A DNA stretch of 14,056 nucleotides, from positions 1-14,056 of the forward strand of contig JABAYZ010000099.1 in the NCBI GenBank assembly GCA_018608735.1. Direction: 5' to 3'. Source of the stretch: Flavobacteriaceae bacterium. Its GTDB lineage: Bacteria; Bacteroidota; Bacteroidia; Flavobacteriales; Flavobacteriaceae. Shown piece by piece: positions 1-6,639 of this stretch (its first letter is position 1; every line of letters starts with the position of its first letter). Position numbers and translations under genes: made by a program. Below the pieces are notes generated by a model, which worked only from the letters and a program-made list of their open reading frames with translations, was not told the DNA's origin and searched no databases.

Positions 1-53
1 AAAATGGAGATTACTAAAACAAAGGCTAAAAATAATGTGTATTGCTTTTTCAT
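1..53 (-). CDS. 5' end of a probable secreted protein (partial)
   Basis: Reading the minus strand from an ATG at 53, an open frame runs to the left edge and encodes MKKQYTLFLAFVLVISI, which has the charged start and hydrophobic core of a Sec signal peptide. Only 17 residues are visible, so the mature protein cannot be identified. A perfect TAnnTTTG promoter element sits about 30 bp upstream on the same strand, which supports a real gene start. It lies downstream of dgt in the same direction but probably has its own promoter. It could be a chance frame; the signal-peptide character and the promoter make that less likely. Confidence 0.5.
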   Translation of the reverse strand, partial: MKKQYTLFLAFVLVISI

Positions 54-83
54 AAACAGTATATTTAATATTTACATATATAT

Positions 84-91
84 CAAATATA
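84..91 (-). promoter_or_regulatory. Bacteroidetes-type -7 element
   Basis: On the minus strand the bases read TATATTTG, an exact match to the flavobacterial -7 consensus TAnnTTTG, about 30 bp before the ATG at 53. No TTG at the usual -33 distance is seen; the nearest TTTG is too far upstream. An AT-only hairpin at 93-122 (7 + 5 bp with one bulge) lies between dgt and this site and could help end dgt transcription, but it is weak. Confidence 0.45.
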
Positions 92-137
92 GTGTTTAAT
101 ATTTATTTAAAATATTTAAACAAAAAAATAGTCGATC

Positions 138-1478
138 TTAAAACCCCAATCCTTTTATTTTCTTATACGTTTGCACCGCTTTTGTATCGGAAAACAAGGA
201 CACAAAGTAGCAAACATTAAGCATCCTTGTATAAAGGCTGTTATTATGAACATCTATCTCGTCTGGAAGAAGTTTCAATATTAATTTGTCATAGGCTGTG
301 GGCACATTTTCATAAGTATTATTAACCGCTAAAGTAAAGCGGTCTAACAGTTGGTTTAAAATTTCAAATCCCGAAATTTCCTTGTCAATGACTTCCTCGG
401 AATTATATATTTTTTCAACACTGAGTTTAATAATGTCATTTATTTGTGCTTGATATTTGCTTTTATCAAGAATAGAAACATGAAATTTACCATCAAGAAT
501 TTCTTTTTCGTGTGCCATAAATATACTAACCGCATCTTCGATCAATGTGCTAATTGCCAAGGCTCGTAAATAGCTTACACGTTCTTTTGTGGAAGGAAGG
601 GCGCTGTATTTTTCGGTGTTGATAGTCCCTCTCACCAAATTAATCAAGTATTCAAGTGCGTAATCTTCCTCTATCAATCCTAGGTTGATTCCATCTTCAA
701 AATCGATTATGGTATAACAAATATCATCCGCTGCTTCAACCAAAAAGGCTAAAGGGTGTCTCGAAAATTGTGCGTGTTCTGTACTCAGTGTGTTCAGACC
801 CAGCTCGGCAGCAACGTCTAAAAAGTTAATTTTTTCGGTTTGAAAAAACCCGTATTTCTTAGACGCAATTTGTGTGTTTGGTTTTACAGGAAGTGATTCT
901 TTTGGATATTTTGTAAAGGCGCCTAGAGTGGCGTAACTTAATCTTAGCCCCCCTTTAGTTCCTTGTTTATCTTGTGTTAAAACTTTAAAGCCATTTGCAT
1001 TACCCTCAAAATCACATAAATCTTGAAATTCTTTAGGGCTAATTTGGTTTTTAAATTTTTGACCTGGGCCGTTTTTAAAATAGTGGCCTATGGCCTTTTC
1101 GCCAGAGTGTCCAAAGGGCGGATTACCAATGTCATGTGCCAGTGCGGCGGCGGCAACAATAGCGCCAAAGTCATTGGGTTTATAGCCATGAACTTCCGAT
1201 AAATAGGGGTGTTTCTCTAAAATCTTAACCCCTGCTTTTCTTCCTAAAGAACGCGCCACCACACTCACTTCGAGACTGTGTGTGAGCCGTGTGTGCACAA
1301 AGTCTGTCGAAGATAGTGGTACCACTTGGGTTTTATCTTGAAGGCTTCTGAATTCGGACGAAAAAATGATGCGATCGTAATCGACATCAAAACCTAGACG
1401 TGTTTCGTCTTGTTCGTTTCTAAGGCGTTTGTTGGTGTCCCCTTGACGTTTTAAAGAAAGTAGTTGTTCCCAATTCAT
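138..1478 (-). CDS. dgt: dGTPase (deoxyguanosine triphosphate triphosphohydrolase)
   Basis: Cytoplasmic HD-superfamily metal enzyme that hydrolyses dGTP (and often other dNTPs) to deoxynucleoside and triphosphate, helping balance dNTP pools. The 446-residue protein begins MNWEQLLSLKRQGD, a typical flavobacterial dGTPase start; the longer frame from 1514 adds 12 residues unlike the family and runs through the putative promoter, so ATG 1478 is preferred. HD metal ligands are visible: H67 in RLTHS, H115-D116 in AHDIGNPPFGHSGE, and a late Asp at 251/252 in EAADDICY. The family motif DFEGNANGF lies near residues 156-164. Length is normal for the bacterial type and nothing is missing. The gene is divergent from the TonB receptor gene. 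A possible 11-bp box lies just upstream. Confidence 0.93.
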   Translation of the reverse strand: MNWEQLLSLKRQGDTNKRLRNEQDETRLGFDVDYDRIIFSSEFRSLQDKTQVVPLSSTDFVHTRLTHSLEVSVVARSLGRKAGVKILEKHPYLSEVHGYKPNDFGAIVAAAALAHDIGNPPFGHSGEKAIGHYFKNGPGQKFKNQISPKEFQDLCDFEGNANGFKVLTQDKQGTKGGLRLSYATLGAFTKYPKESLPVKPNTQIASKKYGFFQTEKINFLDVAAELGLNTLSTEHAQFSRHPLAFLVEAADDICYTIIDFEDGINLGLIEEDYALEYLINLVRGTINTEKYSALPSTKERVSYLRALAISTLIEDAVSIFMAHEKEILDGKFHVSILDKSKYQAQINDIIKLSVEKIYNSEEVIDKEISGFEILNQLLDRFTLAVNNTYENVPTAYDKLILKLLPDEIDVHNNSLYTRMLNVCYFVSLFSDTKAVQTYKKIKGLGF

Positions 1479-1497
1479 GTTATCTGATATGAACCTG

Positions 1498-1530
1498 CAA
1501 GATAGTAATTTCAATGTTAATTAATTGTTG
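1498..1530 (-). promoter_or_regulatory. possible 11-bp tandem box before dgt
   Basis: On the minus strand two adjacent 11-mers read CAACAATTAAT and TAACATTGAAA, followed 18 bp after the start of the second by CTTG, one base off the TTTG of the -7 element. The arrangement mirrors the porin promoter. The match is weaker than the others and could be chance in AT-rich DNA. The leader to ATG 1478 would be very short. Confidence 0.27.
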
Positions 1531-1559
1531 CTGAAAAACGACCTTGTTTGCTATTAAAA

Positions 1560-1626
1560 TAACATTGAATTAATCTTTTTATAAATCTAGGGTAACCTGC
1601 CTGACTTGACTTTGGGGTTAACTTTG
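1560..1626 (+). promoter_or_regulatory. tandem 11-bp PhoB-like boxes and -7 element upstream of TonB receptor
   Basis: Four consecutive 11-mers start at 1560, 1571, 1582 and 1593, and all begin TAA: TAACATTGAAT, TAATCTTTTTA, TAAATCTAGGG, TAACCTGCCTG. Eighteen bp after the last start is TGACTTTG (1607-1614), one base off TAnnTTTG. A perfect TAACTTTG lies slightly further on at 1619-1626 and is an alternative -7 element, though out of phase by one base. There is no good -33 TTG, as expected if an activator is required. The regulator's identity (PhoB) is inferred from the neighbouring phosphate genes. Confidence 0.45.
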
Positions 1627-1654
1627 TGTGTTCTTAAACTATAAAAAACACTTA

Positions 1655-4423
1655 ATGAAACGCTTAATTTTAATATGTACTTTACTGATTTCTGGAATTG
1701 TTAGTGCTCAATACACGGGTTCAATCTCAGGTTTATTAACTGACAAGGAATTTAATAATGAGCCCCTTGCTTTTGCAAATGTGTTGATTAAGGGTACGAC
1801 AAAAGGGACAACTTCTGACTTTGATGGCAATTATACTATTGAGGGTTTAGAGCCTGGGAGTCATACAGTGATGTTCAGTTTTGTAGGCTATAAAACTATA
1901 GCAGTTGAAACGCTAATAGAAGCGGGTAAAACAAATGAAATTAACATTGTATTGGAGGCTAATAGTGCTGCTCTAGAAGAGGTTATTATTAAAACTACCA
2001 AAAAAAGAGAAACAGAAAGCGCTTTACTCTTGCAACAAAAAAAAGCTGTACTAATGGAAACCGCTATTGGAGCACAAGAAATCAGCAAAAAGGGTGTAGG
2101 GACAATTGCCGGAGCCGTAACAAAAATCGCTGGGGTTTCTAAGCAGTCTGGAACAGGAAGTGTATTTGTTAGAGGTCTTGGTGATCGTTATAATATTACA
2201 ACATTAAATGGGCTTCCATTGGCTTCCAATAATGCGGCTCAAAAAAATATTGACTTGTCTATTTTCTCGACTGATATCGTAGAAAATATTGGGGTGAGTA
2301 AAACTTTTAATGCCAAAAATTACGGCGATTTTGGCGGCGCAAATATTAATATAGATTCTAAAAATTTTACAGGACAACCTTTTTTGGCTGTAAATTTTGG
2401 TTTTGGAGGGAATACAAATACTTTAGAAGCTAACGATTTTTATTTACAGGATGGACCAGGTTTTAGTGGATTTCATTCGGCAAATCCTCCTGTGAAACCA
2501 TCGAATACTAGCAATTGGGGATCAAGCTGGAATAGGAAGGCAAATAGTTTTAAATTTAACGGGGGGCTAAATATTAACGGTGGTAGATCGTTTGAATTAG
2601 GTGAAGAAGGCCGATTGAATGCCTTTTTTACAGTTGGCTTTGACAACTCTAGCAATTATAACACGGGTCTAAATCGTGGGAAAATCGGTGCTGATGGCTA
2701 TACAAGACAGGATTTTGAGAAAACTAGTTATAGCTATACGACAAACACAACAGCGATGGGTGTGCTTAATTACCGCTTGAACAGTAACCATAAATTTACA
2801 TTTACAAGCTTATTTTTAAATAGCTCTGATCAAAGTCATGATGAATATAGCGGCTTTGATATTGAGTTTGATAATGACGCTACTTCCAACGAAAATGGTG
2901 TTGGGTTTATCCAAAGAAATACGTTTACGGAAACCAAATTAATAATCAATCAGTTAAGTGGAACACACTCTATTTCTGACACCAATAAAATCAATTGGAT
3001 TGTAGGCTATAATGGGTTGAATAACACTATCCCAGACCGCATGCAAAATACGGCAGGTGCTGATTTCAGAGCAAACCGCAGCACTGATTTTGTTTTAATT
3101 TCTGGTAGTCCAATTTATAACCATCGCTTTTTTCAGGACTTAAAAGAAGATGAATTATCTGTCAATATTTCGGACAAAATTATATTTAATGACAGTGATG
3201 ACGAATTAAGAGGCGAACTTACTTTTGGATATAGTGGACGTTTCAAAAGGATCAACTTTTCATCTCAACAATATGATTTCAGGCTGATCAATCAAGCTGG
3301 ACTGTATAATGTTGACGTGTCTAATTTTGATGCATTTTTTAATGCTTCAAATCTAAACACGCTCTACAGAATTAATACTTTAAAAACTCAAACGTACAGT
3401 GGCGGTCAATACATTAATGCTGGATATGTGAATGGTTTATGGAATTTTTCTTCTAAATTTTCTGTAGTTGCCGGAGTACGAGCCGAAATGATTGGCGTAG
3501 AAATTGACTACCTAACACTACAGTCTTCTAGTGAGAAAAAAATTGGTCTTGTACAAGAAAAATTATTGCCTTCTCTCTCAGCAAAATATGTACTTAAAGA
3601 AAACATGAATTTAAAATTTGGCAGCAGTAAAACCTATACCCTTCCTCAATTCAAGGAACGTGTAGATATGCTCTATGAAGAGGTGACGCAAGTGTATAGA
3701 GGAAATAAAGATATCTATGAATCCACCAACTGGAATGCAGATTTGAAATGGGAGTATTTCCCGTCAAATGGCGAATTAATTTCGGCAACTGTTTTTGGTA
3801 AATTGATACAAAATCCAATCAATTCTATTTTTATTAATTCGACTTCAAATGACATCTCTTATATTAATTCTGGAGATGCTGCAGAAGTTTTTGGTTTAGA
3901 ACTTGAACTCAAAAAAGACCTTTTTAATTTTAATGGTGATGCTGCCGAATTTGAACACAAATTTTCGGGAGGATTAAACGTGTCACTCATCAAAACGACT
4001 CAAGATTTAAATGCTGAAAAAGTAAATGCTGAAACCGATTATAGCGCTAGTTTTACTTTTGACTCTAGTAAATTAACAGGAGCTTCAGATGTACTTATAA
4101 ATACAGACCTTACTTATTTTAAGGCGTTCGACAAAAACCACACGTTACAAACTACTTTGGCTTACAATTATTTTTCTGATCAATTAAACACCATTGGAAC
4201 ACTAAAAAAAGGAAATGTTATTGATAAAAGCTTTAATACTTTAGACCTAATTGTGAAAAGTAAGCTTAACAAGCTCAGCATTTCATTGTCAGCTAAAAAT
4301 CTATTAAACCCCTCTATTCGAAGGGTTCAAGAAGTCTATAACACACCAGGTATAAGTGAGGTTACATTAAATGAATTTAAAAGAGGCGTAAACATCAATT
4401 TATCTGTTGGATACCGATTTTAA
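1655..4423 (+). CDS. TonB-dependent outer-membrane receptor with CarboxypepD-reg-like N-terminal domain
   Basis: Outer-membrane, energy-coupled import channel; the substrate is unknown. The 922-residue protein starts at ATG 1655, giving a clean signal peptide (MKRLILICTLLISGIVSAQ). The GTG at 1628 would add nine residues before it. Residues about 22-101 form a carboxypeptidase regulatory-like beta-sandwich (GTTKGTTSDFDGNYTI motif), 130-235 the plug (FVRGLGDRYNITTLNGLPL), and the rest a 22-strand barrel ending in aromatic F (GYRF). It is not the usual SusC type: the characteristic SusC features and a SusD partner are absent, and the next gene is a beta-helix protein instead. No terminator lies before that gene, so they may be co-transcribed. 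The tandem boxes upstream suggest phosphate-starvation control; a phosphorus-containing ligand is plausible but unproven. Confidence 0.9.
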   Translation: MKRLILICTLLISGIVSAQYTGSISGLLTDKEFNNEPLAFANVLIKGTTKGTTSDFDGNYTIEGLEPGSHTVMFSFVGYKTIAVETLIEAGKTNEINIVLEANSAALEEVIIKTTKKRETESALLLQQKKAVLMETAIGAQEISKKGVGTIAGAVTKIAGVSKQSGTGSVFVRGLGDRYNITTLNGLPLASNNAAQKNIDLSIFSTDIVENIGVSKTFNAKNYGDFGGANINIDSKNFTGQPFLAVNFGFGGNTNTLEANDFYLQDGPGFSGFHSANPPVKPSNTSNWGSSWNRKANSFKFNGGLNINGGRSFELGEEGRLNAFFTVGFDNSSNYNTGLNRGKIGADGYTRQDFEKTSYSYTTNTTAMGVLNYRLNSNHKFTFTSLFLNSSDQSHDEYSGFDIEFDNDATSNENGVGFIQRNTFTETKLIINQLSGTHSISDTNKINWIVGYNGLNNTIPDRMQNTAGADFRANRSTDFVLISGSPIYNHRFFQDLKEDELSVNISDKIIFNDSDDELRGELTFGYSGRFKRINFSSQQYDFRLINQAGLYNVDVSNFDAFFNASNLNTLYRINTLKTQTYSGGQYINAGYVNGLWNFSSKFSVVAGVRAEMIGVEIDYLTLQSSSEKKIGLVQEKLLPSLSAKYVLKENMNLKFGSSKTYTLPQFKERVDMLYEEVTQVYRGNKDIYESTNWNADLKWEYFPSNGELISATVFGKLIQNPINSIFINSTSNDISYINSGDAAEVFGLELELKKDLFNFNGDAAEFEHKFSGGLNVSLIKTTQDLNAEKVNAETDYSASFTFDSSKLTGASDVLINTDLTYFKAFDKNHTLQTTLAYNYFSDQLNTIGTLKKGNVIDKSFNTLDLIVKSKLNKLSISLSAKNLLNPSIRRVQEVYNTPGISEVTLNEFKRGVNINLSVGYRF

Positions 4424-4438
4424 ATTAGAACTCATTGC

Positions 4439-4526
4439 TAACATTTAGTTTACAATAAGTTTCAGTAAATCTAATCAACTCGTAACTTTTAGTTAAAGCC
4501 TAAATCCCATTACCATTAGATATTTG
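4439..4526 (+). promoter_or_regulatory. array of 11-bp PhoB-like boxes and -7 element before beta-helix gene
   Basis: Successive 11-mers start at 4439, 4450, 4461, 4472, 4483 and 4494: TAACATTTAGT, TTACAATAAGT, TTCAGTAAATC, TAATCAACTCG, TAACTTTTAGT, TAAAGCCTAAA. Five of six begin TAA or TTA. A TATTTG -7 element lies at 4521-4526, its TTTG starting 29 bp (18 + 11) after the last unit and thus in phase. The transcript would start near 4533 with a leader of about 18 nt. The middle units are degenerate, so two to three of them may be fortuitous. Confidence 0.42.
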
Positions 4527-4550
4527 TATAAACCAAAAAATAAAATAAAA

Positions 4551-5666
4551 ATGAAAACATTAAATTTAAGCCTTACCATTTTCACAGCGTTCTTAGCACT
4601 TAATTGCAGTATCGAAGAATCCACTACCGAAAACACAGGAGCAGGATTTCAAGTAAATGCAGGCGATTTACAAGGCAATATTAACGGAAGCGTTTCATTA
4701 AATGCTTCTGAAACTTACATTCTTACTGGAGCACTGATCGTAAAAGAAGGTGCCGTATTAACGATTCCAGCAGGGACGACTATTACAGCGGCGGCAGGGA
4801 CTTCAACGTCTGCATACATTGGTGTTGAACGAGGAGCAAAAATATACATCAATGGAACCGCAGCGGCACCAGTAGTCATGACGTCTGAAACACAAGAAGC
4901 AGGATCATGGGGTGGATTGGCAATTGCTGGATATGGCATTACAAATGCAGGAACAAATGTTACTTCTGAAGTTGGAGATTTGACCTATGGAGGTACTGAC
5001 AATACGGATAACTCTGGAGTTGTGACTTATTTAAGAGTTGAATATACTGGAGCTACATTTACCAATGATAAAGAATTTAACGGCGTTACTTTATTTGGAG
5101 TGGGGTCTGGAACAACATTCTCAAACGTTTCTTCTGTTAATGGAGGAGATGATGGTATTGAGTTTTTTGGAGGTGCTGTAAATGCTAAAAACTTAGTGTC
5201 TATTAACTCTGGTGATGATTCTATTGATTTTGCAGATGGTTTTTCTGGATCTATCGATGGCGCTTATATCAAAGGCATTACAAAAGCAGGGATCGAAGGG
5301 TCTAACAACGGGGATAATGGCGATGCCACTCCTGTGACTTCTGCAACAGTTTCAAACGTCACTATGATTGTTGATGGCTTAGGGAACTCGGAAGGTGCCA
5401 TTTATTATAAAGAAGGTGGTGGAAATAGTTCTTATACCAACATCTATGTTGATGGGATTTCTTTAGGGGTGAAAATAAAAAGCACTGATGTTGCAGCAAA
5501 CACAAGACTTGCCAACGGAGACTTGGTGATTAATAACTTTAATTATACAAATGCTCCCTCAGACTGGAGTTGGGGTGGATATGAATATGAAGGGCTAAAC
5601 TCTGGTGCCACAGGTGCTGGAAATGGGGCGGATATCCCAAATTGGGCTAGTGGATGGTCTGAATAA
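4551..5666 (+). CDS. secreted/surface right-handed parallel beta-helix protein, partner of the TonB receptor
   Basis: A 371-residue envelope protein of unknown function. ATG 4551 is chosen because it starts a signal peptide (MKTLNLSLTIFTAFLALNCS); the upstream TTG at 4524 falls inside the -7 promoter element. Cys19 could be a lipoprotein acylation site, but LALNC is a poor lipobox, so lipidation is uncertain. The rest is a Gly/Asn/Asp/Thr-rich ladder of short strands (for example GGDDGIEFFGGAVNAKN, then SGDDSIDFADGFSG), typical of parallel beta-helices. No catalytic motif is recognisable. It ends ADIPNWASGWSE without a type-IX sorting domain. The gene follows the TonB receptor by 127 bp, so a surface ligand-capture role beside the receptor, replacing SusD, is a reasonable guess. 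Similar proteins are sometimes mislabelled as transporters in databases; nothing here supports that. Confidence 0.8.
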   Translation: MKTLNLSLTIFTAFLALNCSIEESTTENTGAGFQVNAGDLQGNINGSVSLNASETYILTGALIVKEGAVLTIPAGTTITAAAGTSTSAYIGVERGAKIYINGTAAAPVVMTSETQEAGSWGGLAIAGYGITNAGTNVTSEVGDLTYGGTDNTDNSGVVTYLRVEYTGATFTNDKEFNGVTLFGVGSGTTFSNVSSVNGGDDGIEFFGGAVNAKNLVSINSGDDSIDFADGFSGSIDGAYIKGITKAGIEGSNNGDNGDATPVTSATVSNVTMIVDGLGNSEGAIYYKEGGGNSSYTNIYVDGISLGVKIKSTDVAANTRLANGDLVINNFNYTNAPSDWSWGGYEYEGLNSGATGAGNGADIPNWASGWSE

Positions 5667-5691
5667 TCCTATAGTTTTTAAATTAGTCAAT

Positions 5692-5720
5692 AAAAAAAGC
5701 TCCCATTGGGAGCTTTTTTT
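5692..5720. terminator. bidirectional intrinsic terminator
   Basis: A perfect 13-bp stem (seven A then GCTCCC, pairing with GGGAGC then seven T) with a 3-nt loop. It gives a U-tract on both strands, serving the beta-helix gene (+) and the convergent MORN-like gene (-). Confidence 0.9.
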
Positions 5721-5750
5721 ATATAAGATCATCGTGTACTAAAGAATCGT

Positions 5751-6110
5751 TTATTTGAAATTTGTAGCCAGTTCGGACGTACTGCTCCATTCATTTACAT
5801 TTGTGATTCTAGAATCAATATAGTCAACTTCCTTTAAAGACTCTTCGGTCCAAAAAAACCATTTACCCGTTTTGAGCCCTTTGTCATAATTCCCTTGAGA
5901 TAATTTAACCCCATTTTCATTATAGCTTATCCAGAGCCCATCTAACTTCCCTTTTTTGTCAAACGTTCCTTCTTGTTGAATGGCACCATTGTCGTGAAAG
6001 TAAGTCGCTGAGATTAGATCGCCTTTAGTCTCAAATTTTGATTGCTGAGCACATTGTGCATAGACCGTAGTTCCAATGAATATAAGAGTTATTAAGATAT
6101 AGTTCTTCAT
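5751..6110 (-). CDS. small secreted MORN-like repeat protein
   Basis: A 119-residue exported protein of unknown function. ATG 6110 is chosen because it opens a signal peptide (MKNYILITLIFIGTTVYAQC); the frame could extend to a TTG at 6152, but that lies in the promoter's TTTG. Two MORN/antitoxin-type repeats are visible, about residues 47-67 (EGTFDKKGKLDGLWISYNEN) and 72-90 (QGNYDKGLKTGKWFFW), with the typical G-x-W and Y-x-x-G spacing. The family is widespread in Flavobacteriaceae, and from memory its members are sometimes mislabelled as nicotinate-mononucleotide adenylyltransferase; no nucleotidyltransferase motif is present here. A Cys at residue 20 follows the likely cleavage region, but the site looks more like signal peptidase I (YAQ). 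The gene converges on the beta-helix gene and has 11-bp boxes upstream. Confidence 0.82.
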   Translation of the reverse strand: MKNYILITLIFIGTTVYAQCAQQSKFETKGDLISATYFHDNGAIQQEGTFDKKGKLDGLWISYNENGVKLSQGNYDKGLKTGKWFFWTEESLKEVDYIDSRITNVNEWSSTSELATNFK

Positions 6111-6149
6111 AATAAATTGTATTACTGTTGTAAGTATAATATAAATATA

Positions 6150-6201
6150 CAAATAATTTACATAAAATCAATGTTTAGTTTACATTAAATTAACATTGGA
6201 G
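6150..6201. promoter_or_regulatory. 11-bp repeat boxes upstream of the MORN-like gene (orientation ambiguous)
   Basis: On the plus strand, 11-mers at 6158, 6169, 6180 and 6191 read TTACATAAAAT, CAATGTTTAGT, TTACATTAAAT and TAACATTGGAG. On the minus strand the same DNA reads TTAATTTAATG, TAAACTAAACA, TTGATTTTATG and then TAAATTATTTG, whose TTATTTG (6150-6156) makes a -7 element 18 bp after the third unit and about 40 bp before ATG 6110. The best core match faces plus, but the only phased -7 element faces minus, so control of the MORN-like gene is preferred. Confidence 0.4.
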
Positions 6202-6397
6202 GTAGTGAACTTCAAAAGATAGAGGGGTGTTTTAGACTATTGTTGAACGTTTATTGCTTTTTGAAGGGGGTTGGTATTGGCATACAAATTTTCAATAAAA
6301 GATTACGTCTAAAAACCAAACCTATTTGGCTGTCTATAATTACACGCATTTAGTTTAAAAAATTGCAGTGAGAGTTCCAAACCTAACTCATAAGGTT
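6202..6397. other. non-coding stretch without recognised features
   Basis: About 200 bp between the two box clusters. I see no open frame with coding character, no phased -7 element after the plus-facing box at 6191 and no hairpin with a T-run. Confidence 0.5.
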
Positions 6398-6452
6398 TAA
6401 TAATTACTTAACATTCTGCTTACGCTTGAGACATGTTAAATTGCAATATTTG
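6398..6452 (+). promoter_or_regulatory. 11-bp PhoB-like boxes and -7 element of the putative small RNA
   Basis: Consecutive 11-mers start at 6398, 6409, 6420 and 6431: TAATAATTACT, TAACATTCTGC, TTACGCTTGAG, ACATGTTAAAT. AATATTTG follows at 6445-6452, with its TTTG 18 bp after the last unit start. The spacing equals that at the porin and receptor promoters. The next protein-coding gene on this strand is about 190 bp away, beyond an intrinsic terminator. Confidence 0.42.
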
Positions 6453-6458
6453 TAAGGT

Positions 6459-6558
6459 CTAAGACACATAATTAGTATCATTATTATATATTAGTTTTTG
6501 TCGACTACAAAAATGATGATTTCTGATGAGCTGCCCTTGGCCAGGCAGCTTTTTTTTT
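6459..6558 (+). ncRNA. putative small RNA, possibly phosphate-regulated
   Basis: The plus strand has a strong intrinsic terminator (6529-6558) with no gene ahead of it: the previous plus gene ends at 5666 with its own terminator, and the MORN-like gene is on the other strand. The phased boxes and AATATTTG at 6398-6452 predict a start near 6459, giving a transcript of about 100 nt. It contains a first hairpin with stem TTTTTGT (6495-6501) and ACAAAAA (6507-6513) and loop CGACT, plus the terminator hairpin. Alternatives: the terminator acts as an attenuator on a distal porin promoter, or the promoter is misread. No known RNA family is recognised. Confidence 0.4.
6529..6558 (+). terminator. intrinsic terminator upstream of the porin
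   Basis: A 7-bp GC-rich stem AGCTGCC (6529-6535) with GGCAGCT (6544-6550), an 8-nt loop and a run of nine T on the plus strand only. It lies upstream of the porin promoter boxes and so ends a separate transcript. Confidence 0.8.
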
Positions 6559-6578
6559 ATTTAATCTTAATCTTGAGG

Positions 6579-6611
6579 AAACATTAAGATAACATTAGTT
6601 TGTGTTATTTG
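6579..6611 (+). promoter_or_regulatory. porin promoter with two 11-bp PhoB-like boxes
   Basis: Two tandem units, AAACATTAAGA (6579) and TAACATTAGTT (6590), repeat AACATTA with exactly 11-bp spacing. TTATTTG at 6605-6611 puts TTTG 18 bp after the second unit start. The transcript would begin near 6618, about 20 bp before ATG 6640. This is the clearest example of the motif in the window and precedes a phosphate-selective-porin family gene. Confidence 0.55.
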
Positions 6612-6639
6612 TACCCGACAAAAACTAATATAACTTTTA

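Noticed and set aside
1628..1654. Upstream GTG start for the TonB receptor
   Set aside because: It adds nine residues before a clean signal peptide and overlaps the region just after the putative promoter; ATG 1655 fits better.
1888..2088. Antisense frame inside the TonB receptor gene
   Set aside because: It is a shadow of a well-supported gene with no motif, promoter or start signal of its own.
4524..4550. TTG start for the beta-helix protein
   Set aside because: The TTG belongs to the TATTTG -7 promoter element; ATG 4551 starts the signal peptide.
6111..6152. Longer N-terminus of the MORN-like protein from TTG 6152
   Set aside because: The codon coincides with the minus-strand TTATTTG promoter, and the extension precedes an obvious signal peptide.
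6513..6587. 24-codon frame starting ATGATGATT (MMISDELPLARQ...)
   Set aside because: The intrinsic terminator lies inside the frame, so any transcript would end before the stop codon.
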